DNA from: Verrucomicrobiota bacterium
GTDB lineage: Bacteria; Verrucomicrobiota; Kiritimatiellia; CAIVKH01
Direction: 5' to 3'
Length of the DNA stretch: 64,000 nt
Assembly (NCBI GenBank): GCA_024233345.1
Contig: JACKPT010000001.1
Span: 248,001-312,000, forward strand
The notes beneath the pieces were generated by a model, which made no database searches, had not been told where the DNA came from, and saw nothing but the letters and a program-made list of their open reading frames with translations. Position numbers and translations under genes: made by a program. This document shows, in pieces, positions 16,876 to 25,903 of this stretch; position 1 is the stretch's first letter, and every line of letters starts with the position of its first letter.

Positions 16876-17259
16876 CGTGTACTCCTGACTGAAATCGAGT
16901 CGGAGACCATAGCGATTGCCGGTGGGGTTGGCAACCGAACAATCGGCGGAAATCAAGATAATTTGCCCCGGTCAATGGATTTCCCATTGGGATGTGGCGA
17001 CGTCACTCCTATCACGGCCGCGAATCGGGCCCAAAAATTGGCCCGCCCCATGACCGGTCGGGCAAATCCTTAACCCCTTGCCCGAAAACCATCTATGATT
17101 TATTCTTTTCCTTCCGGCGGTATTTCTAACAGAAGTAAAACGTTTTTGTTGTTTACAAGGGAGCAGAGCGGGTTATGTTCTCCCTCTGCTTCGCCGAGGT
17201 TGGTGGGTGTGCCTGACCTGATTTCCTTGGCGTTCAATTAGGGTAACAGGGAATTGAAC
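16876..17259. other. Intergenic region between divergent ugd and transglycosylase genes
   Basis: About 385 bp with no plausible gene. It must hold the ugd promoter (minus strand, not clearly recognisable) and the promoter for the plus-strand gene described separately. AT-richer tracts lie around 17090-17155. Confidence 0.5.
17152..17179 (+). promoter_or_regulatory. Possible promoter of the lytic transglycosylase gene
   Basis: TTTACA and TATGTT separated by 16 bp, about 80 bp before the ATG at 17260. The match is moderate. Confidence 0.4.
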
Positions 17260-17925
17260 ATGAAGGAATCACGTTTTAACACCGAAGGTGTGCGCTGGCT
17301 CGGTGCGATTATTTCCGCCGGGGTGGTTCTGCTCCTCCAACTCCATCTCGAAGCGGCCCATCGTGTGGAGGCAACTCCACCCCCGCCGTTGCGGTCGGTG
17401 GAAAGCGTTGCGCAAGCGGCGGTGATCCCCGCCCCCGAGCCTGTGGCTGATCCGGGCGAGTCTCTGGCCGAGCTTCTGGTGGAATCGATTATCATGATTG
17501 AATCCGGCGGCGACCCGGCGGTTGTGGGACGCCACGGCGAGCGGGGTCTGATGCAGATCAAGTCGGATACCTGGCGCGAGGTCACCACCTCGCTTTATGG
17601 CCGCTCGCTTTCGTTCAGTCGGGCGTTTGACCCGGATATCAATCGGCGGGTGGGTAAGGCCTATCTGTCCAAACTGCACACTTTTCTGGTCGACCATCGG
17701 GGTGACTGGAACGCCGATGAGCGCAGCCTTCTCCTCGCCTGTTATAATGCCGGTCCCGGGAGGGTGGTCCAGTCCGGGTTTGCCCTCGACACCCTGCCTG
17801 CCTCCACCCGCGACTACATCGCGCGGGTGAGCGCAATCCATGACGACCTGATCGCGGAACGCCAGTCCGGCCAGCCATCCTGGATCGAGCTGAGCGCTGC
17901 CTCCGCAATCCATCGCGATACATGA
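17260..17925 (+). CDS. Lytic transglycosylase (SLT domain), membrane-anchored or exported
   Basis: A 221-residue protein. A short N-terminal hydrophobic segment (AIISAGVVLLLQL) acts as a signal or membrane anchor, followed by a Pro-rich linker. The SLT domain contains the catalytic Glu in MIESGGDPAV, then GERGLMQI, and ACYNAGPGRV near the C-terminus. These are the ES, GLMQI and N-AGP motifs of family 1 transglycosylases that cut the glycan strand of peptidoglycan to 1,6-anhydro products. The ATG at 17260 follows AGGGA; a TTG two codons earlier is less likely. It stands upstream of two small membrane-protein genes and may be transcribed with them. Confidence 0.85.
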   Translation: MKESRFNTEGVRWLGAIISAGVVLLLQLHLEAAHRVEATPPPPLRSVESVAQAAVIPAPEPVADPGESLAELLVESIIMIESGGDPAVVGRHGERGLMQIKSDTWREVTTSLYGRSLSFSRAFDPDINRRVGKAYLSKLHTFLVDHRGDWNADERSLLLACYNAGPGRVVQSGFALDTLPASTRDYIARVSAIHDDLIAERQSGQPSWIELSAASAIHRDT

Positions 17926-18053
17926 TCAGCCTGCTCGCGGCCGGGTTGTCCGGCGACGAGCCACGTCGCACGGAACCGCTTTCCTTTGCCCTTGTTTCAG
18001 GTCCACGCCTGCGATACCGTGGGCGGCGTGATGGAGCAAAGGAGTGACGATTC

Positions 18054-18665
18054 ATGCAAAATGAAGATGTAAAATTCAGCGAGTGGATCCAGCAGGGCTT
18101 TGATATCTACAAGGCAAACCTGCCGATTCTGATTCTGGTATCCCTGATTGCCCTGGTCATCAGTATTGCCTCCGTGGGTATTCTGGTCGGCCCCATGATG
18201 GCCGGAATGATCGTGATCAGTCTCCGGTTGTTTGATCAGGTAGAACCCCGGCCCGAGGTCGGAGCGCTGTTTGAGGGCTTCAATGTGTTTGTTCCTTCCC
18301 TGCTCTATTACCTTGCGATGATGGTTGCATCGATTGTCCTCACCATCGTGTTGAATCTGCTCCCCTGCATTGGAACCCTGCTCTCGGTTTTTGCCACCTC
18401 CGCCCTTCAGGCCATTACGATTTTTGCCCTGCCCTACATTGTGGAGAAGAAGGTGGATGCGGTTACCGCGATCAAGGCCAGCATCGAGCAGGTCAAACCA
18501 GCGTTCTGGCCCATGCTGGGGTTCACCCTGGTGATCGGTATACTGAGCAGCCTTGGCGGACTGGCCTGCGGTATCGGTATGGTGGTGACGATGCCCCTGT
18601 ACTTTACCTCGTTGGCCGCTGCCTACCGGGATGTGCATGGCCGCCCCCCGCAAGCTGCGGCTTAA
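18054..18665 (+). CDS. Four-to-five-TM membrane protein of unknown function
   Basis: A 203-residue protein. A short cytoplasmic N-terminus with amphipathic FSEWIQQGFDIYKANL precedes hydrophobic segments at about 23-65, 80-115 and 155-190. The layout, with repeated 'ALPYIVEKKVDAVTAIKAS' type loops, resembles the YciC/DUF975 kind of proteins that have a Phe/Trp-rich entry helix and paired membrane helices. I do not recognise a defined function. An AAAGGAG ribosome site precedes the start. Its last 35 bases overlap the DUF2752 gene, so the pair is probably co-expressed. Confidence 0.65.
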   Translation: MQNEDVKFSEWIQQGFDIYKANLPILILVSLIALVISIASVGILVGPMMAGMIVISLRLFDQVEPRPEVGALFEGFNVFVPSLLYYLAMMVASIVLTIVLNLLPCIGTLLSVFATSALQAITIFALPYIVEKKVDAVTAIKASIEQVKPAFWPMLGFTLVIGILSSLGGLACGIGMVVTMPLYFTSLAAAYRDVHGRPPQAAA

Positions 18666-19104
18666 CCGGCCCTGGATCCAGATCGCGGAACCGCGCGGTT
18701 TTGGCGACCTGCTCGCGTGCCATGGAGCCCTCGCGGCCGGAATCAGCGTCCTGTTTGCCATTGCCTGGTGGCTGACCCCCGGTCAAGTCCCGATCGAGAT
18801 CTGCCGCCTGCATGCCTGGACCGGCATCGCCTGTCCCACCTGCGGCGGCACCCGGGTCTTTCACGCACTCTGCCATGGTGCGTGGCGCGAGGCCCTGCAC
18901 CTGTCCCCATTTCTCACCGGGGTTTTTCTGATCCTGTTCATCCTGTGGAGCACAAGTGTCGCTGGCCTCCTTCTGTACCGAATTGTTCTACCGGGAGAGC
19001 GACTGATACGGTTGATCCGCTCGCGTCGCGTATGGTGGGGGCTTGCGGTTCTCTGGGCCGTAGATTGGATGTACCGGGTGGTTCTGCTCTACCCCAAGAC
19101 ATAA
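18631..19104 (+). CDS. DUF2752 membrane protein
   Basis: A 157-residue protein with the DUF2752 signature: a Cys-containing loop ICRLHAWTGIACPTCGGT ending in CPTCGGTR, followed by a His/Ala-rich helix and further hydrophobic segments. The CPxCGxTR motif could bind metal or be redox-active; the family's function is not established. It starts inside the end of the preceding membrane-protein gene, with an alternative ATG two codons later. It ends at a strong bidirectional terminator shared with the convergent DUF2934 gene. Confidence 0.75.
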   Translation: MCMAAPRKLRLNRPWIQIAEPRGFGDLLACHGALAAGISVLFAIAWWLTPGQVPIEICRLHAWTGIACPTCGGTRVFHALCHGAWREALHLSPFLTGVFLILFILWSTSVAGLLLYRIVLPGERLIRLIRSRRVWWGLAVLWAVDWMYRVVLLYPKT

Positions 19105-19143
19105 AAAAACGCGGAGTCCCGGGGTCGGGACTCCACGTTTTGT
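19101..19143. terminator. Bidirectional rho-independent terminator
   Basis: A 12-bp stem with one mismatch (ACGCGGAGTCCC / GGGACTCCACGT) and a six-base loop. It has seven A on the left and TTTT on the right, so it can end both the plus-strand DUF2752 transcript and the minus-strand DUF2934 transcript. Confidence 0.85.
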
Positions 19144-19165
19144 TCCGTGGTTCGAAGCGAAGCGC

Positions 19166-19501
19166 TCAGCCTTTGACGACGATATTCTGCTTCGCCATCA
19201 GTTCTTCGATTTCCTTTTCCGCGGCCACCCAGTTTTCGTGAGCGTCGGCGGTGAACCCACTCTTCTCCGCGCGATAGTAGGCGGCCTCATCAATCATGTG
19301 ATACCGCTCCTGAGCGGAGATCGTTTTGGGCTTGACCGCCGGGGCTGCTTTCGCGGCCGGGGCCTTCTTGACCGCCGGGGCCTTGGCCGCCGCGGCCTTC
19401 TTGGCCGGGGCTTTCTTCGCGGGCGCCTTCTTGGCCGCCGGTTTCGTTACAGGTTTCTCTTCAGCTTTTTTCGCTGCCGTTTTCTTTGTCGCTTTTGCCA
19501 T
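19166..19501 (-). CDS. Histone H1-like Lys/Ala-rich protein with C-terminal DUF2934
   Basis: A 111-residue protein. The first ~60 residues are AKKA/KKAPA repeats like eukaryotic H1 tails and bacterial HU extensions, strongly positive and likely to bind DNA. The C-terminal part, RYHMIDEAAYYRAEKSG then HENWVAAEKEIEE, matches DUF2934, a short helical domain found in many soil and PVC bacteria. The start at 19501 follows GGAG by eight bases; the frame extends upstream without similarity. Likely a nucleoid-associated protein (inference). It is a single gene, convergent with DUF2752. Confidence 0.8.
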   Translation of the reverse strand: MAKATKKTAAKKAEEKPVTKPAAKKAPAKKAPAKKAAAAKAPAVKKAPAAKAAPAVKPKTISAQERYHMIDEAAYYRAEKSGFTADAHENWVAAEKEIEELMAKQNIVVKG

Positions 19502-19692
19502 AAGAAATACTCCATCCATTCTTTGGTTGCCGTTGCTGCGTTTCCCGGCATGTACGGGAATCTGCGCGCCACACACTCTACACACCCGCACATCCAGTTC
19601 AAGGCCGAAAATAGGAAGGAATGGTCGAAAATGCCAGGGATTTGCAGTTAGGATTGCGTTTCCGGGCCAACGGCTCTAACAATGCGGAAATC

Positions 19693-21456
19693 ATGACAGA
19701 ACCACAGAAACCGGATCTTCCCTCTGGCCCTCCCGGCGCCACCCTTGAACAACAATTGACCCAGTGGCTCCAGGCGGCCTTTGTGCAGGCCTATCCCGGT
19801 CAGGAAGCCCTGGCCGACCAGCTCTTTGCCTCGGTGGCCACCGACGAGCAATTTGGCCACTACCAATGTAACGCGGCGATGGGACTTGCCCGGCACCTCC
19901 GTCAGTCGCCCCGGGCCATCGCCGATGCCCTGAGTGCGGTGCTGCCACCTCATCCCGCGCTCGCTTCCGTCGAAGTCGCGGGCCCGGGCTTCATCAATCT
20001 CACCCTGTCCGACGACTGGATGTCGGAGGCTCTCGCCGCCATGGATGACGATGCCCGGCTGTTGGTGCCGGAGGCAGGGAAGGGCCGGACGATTCTCTTC
20101 GACTACTCCAGCCCGAACATTGCCAAGCCTATGCATATTGGCCATATCCGGTCCACCGTGATCGGCAATGCGCTAGACCGCCTTCACCGGTTTCTCGGAT
20201 TTACCGTGATCTCCGACAACCACCTCGGCGATTGGGGAACCCAGTTTGGCATTCTGATTCTCGGCTACCGGAATTTCCTCGATGAAGCACAACTGGCCCG
20301 CGACCCCATCGGTGCGCTCGAAGCCCTGTATGTCAAAAGCAACGAACGGAAAAATGAGGATCCGGAATGGCAGGCCCAGGCCCGGCAGGAATTGGTCAAG
20401 CTCCAGCAGGGGGATCCCGATTCCCGCGCGCTGTGGGAAACCTTTGTCGCCTTGAGCATGAAGGAGTTTAACCGGATTTATGACCGGTTGGATATCCGGT
20501 TTGATCTGTGCCGGGGGGAAAGCTACTACCATGACCAGCTTCCGGCGGTGCTGGACCGGTTGCGAGCGCAGGGTTTGGTTGAAGAGAGCGACGGCGCGCA
20601 GGTGGTCCGCCTTGATGAGGAAAAACTGCCCTTGTGCATTGTCCGTAAATCCGATGGGGCGTTCAACTATGCGACCACCGACATCGCCACCGTGTTGGCC
20701 CGGGTTGAAGCGTTTGCCCCCGAAGCGATTGTCTATGTGACCGACGAGCGGCAACAGCTCCACTTCAAACAGTTTTTCACCATCTGCCGGAAACTCGGAA
20801 TCCAGACCGAACTCCGGCATGTCTGGTTTGGATTGATGCGGCTTCCCGAAGGAACCTTTTCCACCCGCGATGGCAATGTGATCAAGCTGGAACGCCTGCT
20901 CGATGAAGCGGAAGAGCGCGCCCTCCAGTTGATCCAGAGTGCCGACACATCCTTGAGCGACGAGGAAAAGCGGGCCATTGCCCGGACGGTGGGGCTGGGT
21001 GCGGTCAAATATGCGGACCTCAGCCAGAATCCCCAGAGCCTGGTAACCTTTACCTGGGAGAAGGCCCTCGCCCTCGACGGCAATTCCGCTCCCTACCTGC
21101 AGTACGCCTGTGTCCGGGCCCGGGGGGTATTGCGGAAATACCAGGAGAGTTATCCCGACAGCTCCGGACTCGATGTGCCGATGCATGTCGGTGAACCTGC
21201 GGAGCGGGATGTCGCTGTCCGGTTGCTCCGTTTTCCGGATGCGCTCACCCGCGCCACGCTTCAGTACCGGCCCAACCTGCTGGCCGACTATCTGTTCGAT
21301 CTCGCTCAGGCCTACAGCCGGTTCTATCAGACCGTTCCCTTTCTACAGGCCCCCGAAGGGATTCGCGAAAGCCGTATCCGGCTCAGCCTGCTGGTCGCGC
21401 GAACCCTTGAACAGGGACTCAACCTTCTCGGCATTCAGGTTCCCGAACGCATGTAA
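19693..21456 (+). CDS. argS: Arginyl-tRNA synthetase
   Basis: A 587-residue class I synthetase that charges tRNA-Arg. An N-terminal additional domain (DEQFGHYQCNAAM) leads into the catalytic fold, with the HIGH signature in KPMHIGHIRST. The ArgRS-typical DNHLGDWGTQFG follows, then the KMSKS-equivalent loop FSTRDGNVIKLERLL. The C-terminal DALR anticodon-binding domain includes YLQYACVRARGVLRK and ends FLQAPEGIRESRIRLSLLVARTLEQGL-like, here ending GIQVPERM. The start at 19693 matches the family; the frame extends to 19621. Bactofilin follows after 30 bp, so the two may share a transcript. Confidence 0.95.
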   Translation: MTEPQKPDLPSGPPGATLEQQLTQWLQAAFVQAYPGQEALADQLFASVATDEQFGHYQCNAAMGLARHLRQSPRAIADALSAVLPPHPALASVEVAGPGFINLTLSDDWMSEALAAMDDDARLLVPEAGKGRTILFDYSSPNIAKPMHIGHIRSTVIGNALDRLHRFLGFTVISDNHLGDWGTQFGILILGYRNFLDEAQLARDPIGALEALYVKSNERKNEDPEWQAQARQELVKLQQGDPDSRALWETFVALSMKEFNRIYDRLDIRFDLCRGESYYHDQLPAVLDRLRAQGLVEESDGAQVVRLDEEKLPLCIVRKSDGAFNYATTDIATVLARVEAFAPEAIVYVTDERQQLHFKQFFTICRKLGIQTELRHVWFGLMRLPEGTFSTRDGNVIKLERLLDEAEERALQLIQSADTSLSDEEKRAIARTVGLGAVKYADLSQNPQSLVTFTWEKALALDGNSAPYLQYACVRARGVLRKYQESYPDSSGLDVPMHVGEPAERDVAVRLLRFPDALTRATLQYRPNLLADYLFDLAQAYSRFYQTVPFLQAPEGIRESRIRLSLLVARTLEQGLNLLGIQVPERM

Positions 21457-21486
21457 CGTCAACCAACAGCAAGGAGAGAGACCACC

Positions 21487-21918
21487 ATGAGCAATGAGCA
21501 AACCTCGCAATCCATCATCGCCGCCGATGTGGAAATCACCGGAACCATCAAGACCGCCAGTGCGATCCGCATCGATGGCAAACTCGATGGCGAATTGAAC
21601 TGCGCCGCGGACGCGGTCATCGGCAAAAAGGCGGTCATCAAGGGCAACCTTTCCGTCAACAGCGTCATTGTGGAAGGCAATGTCCAGGGTAATATTACCG
21701 CCAAAGATAAAATCGATATGAAGGCTTCGGCCAAGGTCAACGGGGATATCAGTTCCAAGCGTCTCGCGGTTGAGGATGGGGTGACCTTTATCGGCCGTTC
21801 GGAAGTGAACCCCTCCGGCACCGGCGCCGCCGTTCCGGGAACCCCCGAACCCAAGCCGGAGTCCAGCGAATCCAAGCCAGAAGAAGGCGGCAAGGGCGGC
21901 GTGTTCGGTCGTCGCTGA
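21487..21918 (+). CDS. Bactofilin
   Basis: A 143-residue polymer-forming cytoskeletal protein. After a short N-terminus, the DUF583 beta-helix core runs from about residue 10 to 105 with regular repeats (ITGTIKTASAIRIDGKLDGE, then VIGKKAVIKGNL and VIVEGNVQGNI). A Pro/Glu-rich tail follows. Bactofilins form filaments that position envelope enzymes. The ribosome site AAGGAGAGA precedes the ATG. It lies directly upstream of a second bactofilin-like gene and a MurC-like ligase, consistent with a cell-shape or wall function. Confidence 0.9.
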   Translation: MSNEQTSQSIIAADVEITGTIKTASAIRIDGKLDGELNCAADAVIGKKAVIKGNLSVNSVIVEGNVQGNITAKDKIDMKASAKVNGDISSKRLAVEDGVTFIGRSEVNPSGTGAAVPGTPEPKPESSESKPEEGGKGGVFGRR

Positions 21919-22025
21919 TGCCTGTGGGCTGATTCGGATCACCAGGCGTGCCCGGGGGAAGAAAAAGCGGGGAGGTGGACGCGCTCCACCTGGTGCGTGC
22001 GGTTCGGCACGTCAAGGAGGCCCCT

Positions 22026-22679
22026 GTGCCTCCGCCCCCGGCCCCGGAGGCCCCCCCGCCTCCCAAGCCCCCGCCCGACCCCAAGACGGGCGGCCGGTAC
22101 AGCCACACCGCGATGCCCACCAAAACCGAAGTACTCTGCTACGGGTGCGGCTATCGGTTTTTTGCCACCGGGAAAACCCCGCGCCTCCTCTGCCCCAAAT
22201 GCCGCACCGAACTCAACCAGGGGGACTTCCAGATTGAGGGAACCCAGACCGATGACGTCAAGACGGTGGGACGGGTACATATCGGTCCCGATGGCATCCT
22301 CTCCGGAACCACGATTACCGCCCGGGTGATTTGTCTGGAAGGGCGGCTCGAGGCGGCGGAGCTGCATGGGTACGCCACCATCGAACTCGGAGGAAAACCT
22401 CACTGTGTTCCGGAGGATCTGAAGACACCGCACCTGGTGATCCTTGAGCATGCCTCGGTCGCGTTCAAACGGAAACTGCACTGCCATGACCTGACGGTTC
22501 GGGGCACTTTGTCGGGGTCGGTGGAGGCGGCGGGAACCGTGACCATTCAGGCCGGCGGACATCTCAAGGGCCGGCTGACAACCGGCCACCTGGTGGTTGA
22601 GGAGGGTGGGGGGCTCACCGCGGACTGCGCGATCGATGCGGAATCCTTTGCCCCGCCGCCCGGCAAGGGACGGGCATGA
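22026..22679 (+). CDS. Zinc-ribbon bactofilin-like protein
   Basis: A protein of about 217 residues. The N-terminus is Pro-rich. A zinc ribbon follows, with CYGCGYRF and, about 20 residues later, LCPKCRTEL. Then comes a bactofilin-type beta-helix (VHIGPDGILSGTTITA, LTVRGTLSGSVEAAG, VTIQAGGHLKGRL). I choose the GTG at 22026 because AAGGAGG lies five bases upstream, a near-perfect ribosome site; the frame is open back to 21948. Its last bases overlap the MurC-like gene by four (ATGA). The zinc ribbon may recruit partners to the filament (inference). Confidence 0.75.
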   Translation: MPPPPAPEAPPPPKPPPDPKTGGRYSHTAMPTKTEVLCYGCGYRFFATGKTPRLLCPKCRTELNQGDFQIEGTQTDDVKTVGRVHIGPDGILSGTTITARVICLEGRLEAAELHGYATIELGGKPHCVPEDLKTPHLVILEHASVAFKRKLHCHDLTVRGTLSGSVEAAGTVTIQAGGHLKGRLTTGHLVVEEGGGLTADCAIDAESFAPPPGKGRA

Positions 22680-24022
22680 ACCGGATGACGATTCATGTCT
22701 GCGGTGTGGGTGGCGTGGGTATGAGTGCCCTGGCCGAAGCCTACCATCGGGCCGGGCATGCGGTCAGCGGATCGGACCGCATGCTCGATGACGGGCGCCT
22801 TTCTCCAACCCTCGAACGTTTGAAGCGGCTTGGTGTCGCCCTCACCGCCCAGGATGGCCGGGCGGTGACATCGAAGCTGGACGCGCTCGTGGTCAGCACC
22901 GCGATTGAAGAGGACAACCCGGAAATCATCGCGGCCCGCAACGCCCGCATCCCGGTGCTGCACCGCGCCCATGCCCTTGCCGATCTGGTTGCCGACTGCC
23001 GGGTCATCGCGATCAGCGGCACGTCGGGCAAGACCACGGTGACCGGGATGATCGGGTATCTTCTGACTGAGCTTGGGCTCGATCCGAAAGTGGTGAATGG
23101 CGGGCTGGTTTCGGAGTGGATTCATCCCGCCGCCACCGGAAGCGTGTACTGGGGCTCCGGCGACCTTTGTGTGATCGAGGTTGACGAGAGTGATAAATCC
23201 CTGCTCGCGTTTCATCCCGAGTTGTCTGTCCTGACCACAGTTTCCGCCGATCATTATGAGCTTGCCGAAACCAAGGCACTTTTCAAGGCGTTCGCATCGC
23301 AATCCGGACGTCTGCTCGCCATGCCTGCCGCCGCCCGGGTGATGGGACTCCCCGTGCCCACCATCCCTGCCTCCCCGATCCGGGATGAGTGGGGGTGGGG
23401 CCTTGCCGCCGGAGATGGCCGGTTGGTCCATCTCAGAATGCCGGGAGCGCACAATGTCCAGAATGCCCTCGCTGCGCTGGCGGTGTGCTACGCCCTCGAG
23501 CTCTCCATCCCCGACGCGGTACAGGCCCTCACCCGGTTTCGAGGTATTCACCGCCGCCTCGAACTGGCGGGCATCGCAGGCGGTATTCGGGTCTATGATG
23601 ATTACGCCCATAACCCGGAAAAAATTGCCGCCTCCTGGCAGGCCGCCCGGGAAGGGTGTTCGCGGGTGTTGGGCTATTGGCGCCCCCATGGGTATGGACC
23701 GTTAAACAGCCTGTTCGACGCCCTGTGCGACACATTCTCAACCCTCCTCACCGGCGGCGACCACCTGTATGTGCTGCCGGTCTTTTTTGCCGGAGGAACG
23801 GTGAACCGGCTCCGGGAAGCCCCGGAATTTGTTGCTGCCCTCCAGGCCCGCGGGGTCCCCGCAACCTATGTCGACTCCTATCGCATATTGGAGCAGCACC
23901 TTTGCGCAACTGCCCTGCCCGGCGACACCCTTCTGGGCATGGGCGCCCGAGACCCCGAGCTGCCGGAGTTCGCCACACATCTGGTCAACGCGCTGAACAT
24001 GGACAGGCCTCCAATACCCTGA
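22676..24022 (+). CDS. MurC-like Mur ligase family protein
   Basis: A 448-residue three-domain Mur ligase closest to UDP-N-acetylmuramate:L-alanine ligase (MurC) or its recycling relative Mpl. The N-terminal UDP-binding Rossmann motif is GVGGVGMSALAE. The ATP loop is GTSGKTTVTGM where MurC normally has GTHGKTT. EVDESDKS supplies the catalytic acid, GAHNVQNALAAL the central motif, and DDYAHNPEKI replaces the canonical DDYGHHPTE. These changes suggest a specialised paralogue rather than the essential MurC. Gene overlap with the zinc-ribbon bactofilin couples it to cytoskeleton genes, so a localised peptidoglycan job is plausible. The exact substrate is uncertain. Confidence 0.75.
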   Translation: MNRMTIHVCGVGGVGMSALAEAYHRAGHAVSGSDRMLDDGRLSPTLERLKRLGVALTAQDGRAVTSKLDALVVSTAIEEDNPEIIAARNARIPVLHRAHALADLVADCRVIAISGTSGKTTVTGMIGYLLTELGLDPKVVNGGLVSEWIHPAATGSVYWGSGDLCVIEVDESDKSLLAFHPELSVLTTVSADHYELAETKALFKAFASQSGRLLAMPAAARVMGLPVPTIPASPIRDEWGWGLAAGDGRLVHLRMPGAHNVQNALAALAVCYALELSIPDAVQALTRFRGIHRRLELAGIAGGIRVYDDYAHNPEKIAASWQAAREGCSRVLGYWRPHGYGPLNSLFDALCDTFSTLLTGGDHLYVLPVFFAGGTVNRLREAPEFVAALQARGVPATYVDSYRILEQHLCATALPGDTLLGMGARDPELPEFATHLVNALNMDRPPIP

Positions 24023-24044
24023 TAAGGTCCGCCCGTCGCCCGGG

Positions 24045-25478
24045 ATGGGTGGCAGTTCCATCGGCATGAGCTCATCGACCCCAACCATGACCCCCGGCGG
24101 CTACCGGGAGGCCATCCAGATCGCCTGGCCCCTCGTCATCAGCATGGGGTCCTTCACCATCATGCAGTTTTTTGACCGGATGTTCCTTGCCTGGTACAGC
24201 CCGGTGGCGATTCAGGCGGCCCTCCCCGCGGGCATCTTCTGCTTTACCATGATCTGCGGGTTCATGGCCTTGTCCGGCTATGCCAATACCTTTGTCGCCC
24301 AATACCATGGGTCGCAGAATCCAATCGGTTGTTCCCGCGCGACCATGCAGGGCGTCTGGCTGGCGCTCGGAGCCTGGCCGATCCTGATCGCGCTCATTCC
24401 CATCGGGCGCTTCCTGCTCAGCATCGCCGGCCACGCGCCGGAAGTGCTCGAACAGGAGTTGATTTACTTTACCCTGCTGATGTCCGGTGGGGTGGTGATC
24501 CCGCTCGGCGCCGCGATCAGCAGTTTCTTCACCGGACGGGGCGACACCCTCACCAACATGTATGCCACCATCGCCGGAAATATCGTCAATATCCTCCTCG
24601 ATTATGCCCTGATTTTTGGCTGGTGGCTTTTTCCCGAGCTGGGTATTCGCGGGGCCGCCATCGCCACCATCCTCGGCGGCTTGATTCACCCCGCCATCCT
24701 GTTCGCCCTGTATTTCGGCCGGCGGATTCATGCCGTGTATCAAACCCGCACCCATGCCGGCATACACTGGCCGTTGATGAAAAGGCTCATCCAGTTTGGC
24801 TTCCCATCCGGACTTCATCTCGCCCTCGATATCGGATCCTTTTCGGTGTTTGTGCTGATGACCGGGCGCATGAATGCGCTCGACCTCGCGGTCAGCAATA
24901 TGGCCCTCAGCATCAATACCGTGGCGTTTCTACCCCTGATCGGAATCAGCATCGCCGCCACCACCCTCGTCGGGCAATACCAGGGCCGGGGCCGGTCCGA
25001 CCTCGCGGAAAAATCCGGATGGTCGACCTTCAAGATCGGGGTCTTCTATGTCTCCTGCGTCGGTCTGACCTTTGTGTCGTTCCCCACCGCCTACTTTCAA
25101 CTGTTTGTCGCCCCCGACAGTACATTTGCGCTTGATGAAGTGGTTTCCCTCGGACGATGGCTGCTGATCATGATGGCGATCTGGGGCGGAGTGGATGTCG
25201 GCAATCTCGTCTTGTCCGGAGCCCTCAAGGGCGCCGGCGACACCCGCTTTGTCATGATCTATTCGGTGATTGCCGCCTGGGGATTCATGGTTCCCGGTGT
25301 GCTTCTCATCACCTTCGTGCTGGATGGAGGCATCCTCCTCCTCTGGGCCTGGGTGATGACCTACATCATGGTGCTGGCCATCGGCTACATCTACCGGTTC
25401 TGGACCGGCAAATGGAAATCCATCCAGATTCTGGAAACACCCCCCGCCATCCTCGCCACGGCCCCGCCGGTAAATTGA
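24045..25478 (+). CDS. MATE-family multidrug/toxin efflux transporter
   Basis: A 477-residue, ~12-TM exporter of the NorM/DinF-type MATE family, which exchanges drugs or metabolites for Na+ or H+. It starts with the usual amphipathic GGYREAIQIAWPLVISMGSF and has internal twofold symmetry. The second half contains GFPSGLHLALD and the C-terminal LSGALKGAGDTRFVM motif. The start is uncertain among ATGs at 24045, 24066 and 24087. The last ~430 bp are duplicated 5.7 kb downstream (30800-31229) on the same strand, showing that the accessory island abuts this gene. Confidence 0.9.
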   Translation: MGGSSIGMSSSTPTMTPGGYREAIQIAWPLVISMGSFTIMQFFDRMFLAWYSPVAIQAALPAGIFCFTMICGFMALSGYANTFVAQYHGSQNPIGCSRATMQGVWLALGAWPILIALIPIGRFLLSIAGHAPEVLEQELIYFTLLMSGGVVIPLGAAISSFFTGRGDTLTNMYATIAGNIVNILLDYALIFGWWLFPELGIRGAAIATILGGLIHPAILFALYFGRRIHAVYQTRTHAGIHWPLMKRLIQFGFPSGLHLALDIGSFSVFVLMTGRMNALDLAVSNMALSINTVAFLPLIGISIAATTLVGQYQGRGRSDLAEKSGWSTFKIGVFYVSCVGLTFVSFPTAYFQLFVAPDSTFALDEVVSLGRWLLIMMAIWGGVDVGNLVLSGALKGAGDTRFVMIYSVIAAWGFMVPGVLLITFVLDGGILLLWAWVMTYIMVLAIGYIYRFWTGKWKSIQILETPPAILATAPPVN

Positions 25479-25718
25479 CGACGCGTCCCTGCGCCCACAT
25501 CACTCATCCCCCGGTCGGTCTCTCGGACTGCTGTATTCTACCGGAATTTCTAAATTCACCCAGCCCATCGTCTGGTTTCGATCGTCTCATCGTTTTCACG
25601 ATACTTGTCGCATAAGCAGGTCGATTCTCTTTTCGGGTGTGAGAGTGAGAACTAGGACAGGCGGGCACAATCGTCGACCGCAATCGTCGCCCGTAATCGT
25701 TATCCGATCTTCTTATCC

Positions 25719-25797
25719 CCGCCCGGTGGACGATTATGGACGACGATTACGGAACACGATTTTCTTCGGTCGTTCCTATCTCTCTCCTCTCGCCAAC
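25719..25797. repeat. ~80-bp direct repeat, copy 1
   Basis: Begins CCCGCCCGGTGGACGATT and ends CTCTCCTCTCGCCAAC. It is repeated with four or five mismatches at 26166-26244. Both copies end exactly at the CGCCAAC left box of an attC-like hairpin. The sequence before it is rich in CGATTACG-type words. Confidence 0.8.
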
Positions 25798-25858
25798 GTC
25801 CCGGCTCTCCGGCGCGAGGCCCGCTGCGGGCCTCGCGTACGAGAGAAGCCGATTGGCC
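25791..25858. other. attC-like imperfect hairpin S1
   Basis: CGCCAAC, a five-base spacer, then a long stem with a perfect 10-bp inner part (CGCGAGGCCC / GGGCCTCGCG at 25813-25837) and outer GGCTCTC paired to GAGAGAAGCC with a bulged A. A one-base spacer and ATTGGCC follow. The layout resembles integron attC sites but with uneven spacers. Confidence 0.4.
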
Positions 25859-25903
25859 GTGTTTTCGTTGTCTTTGTGGTTGATAATCGTATATTCCTCA
25901 CGC

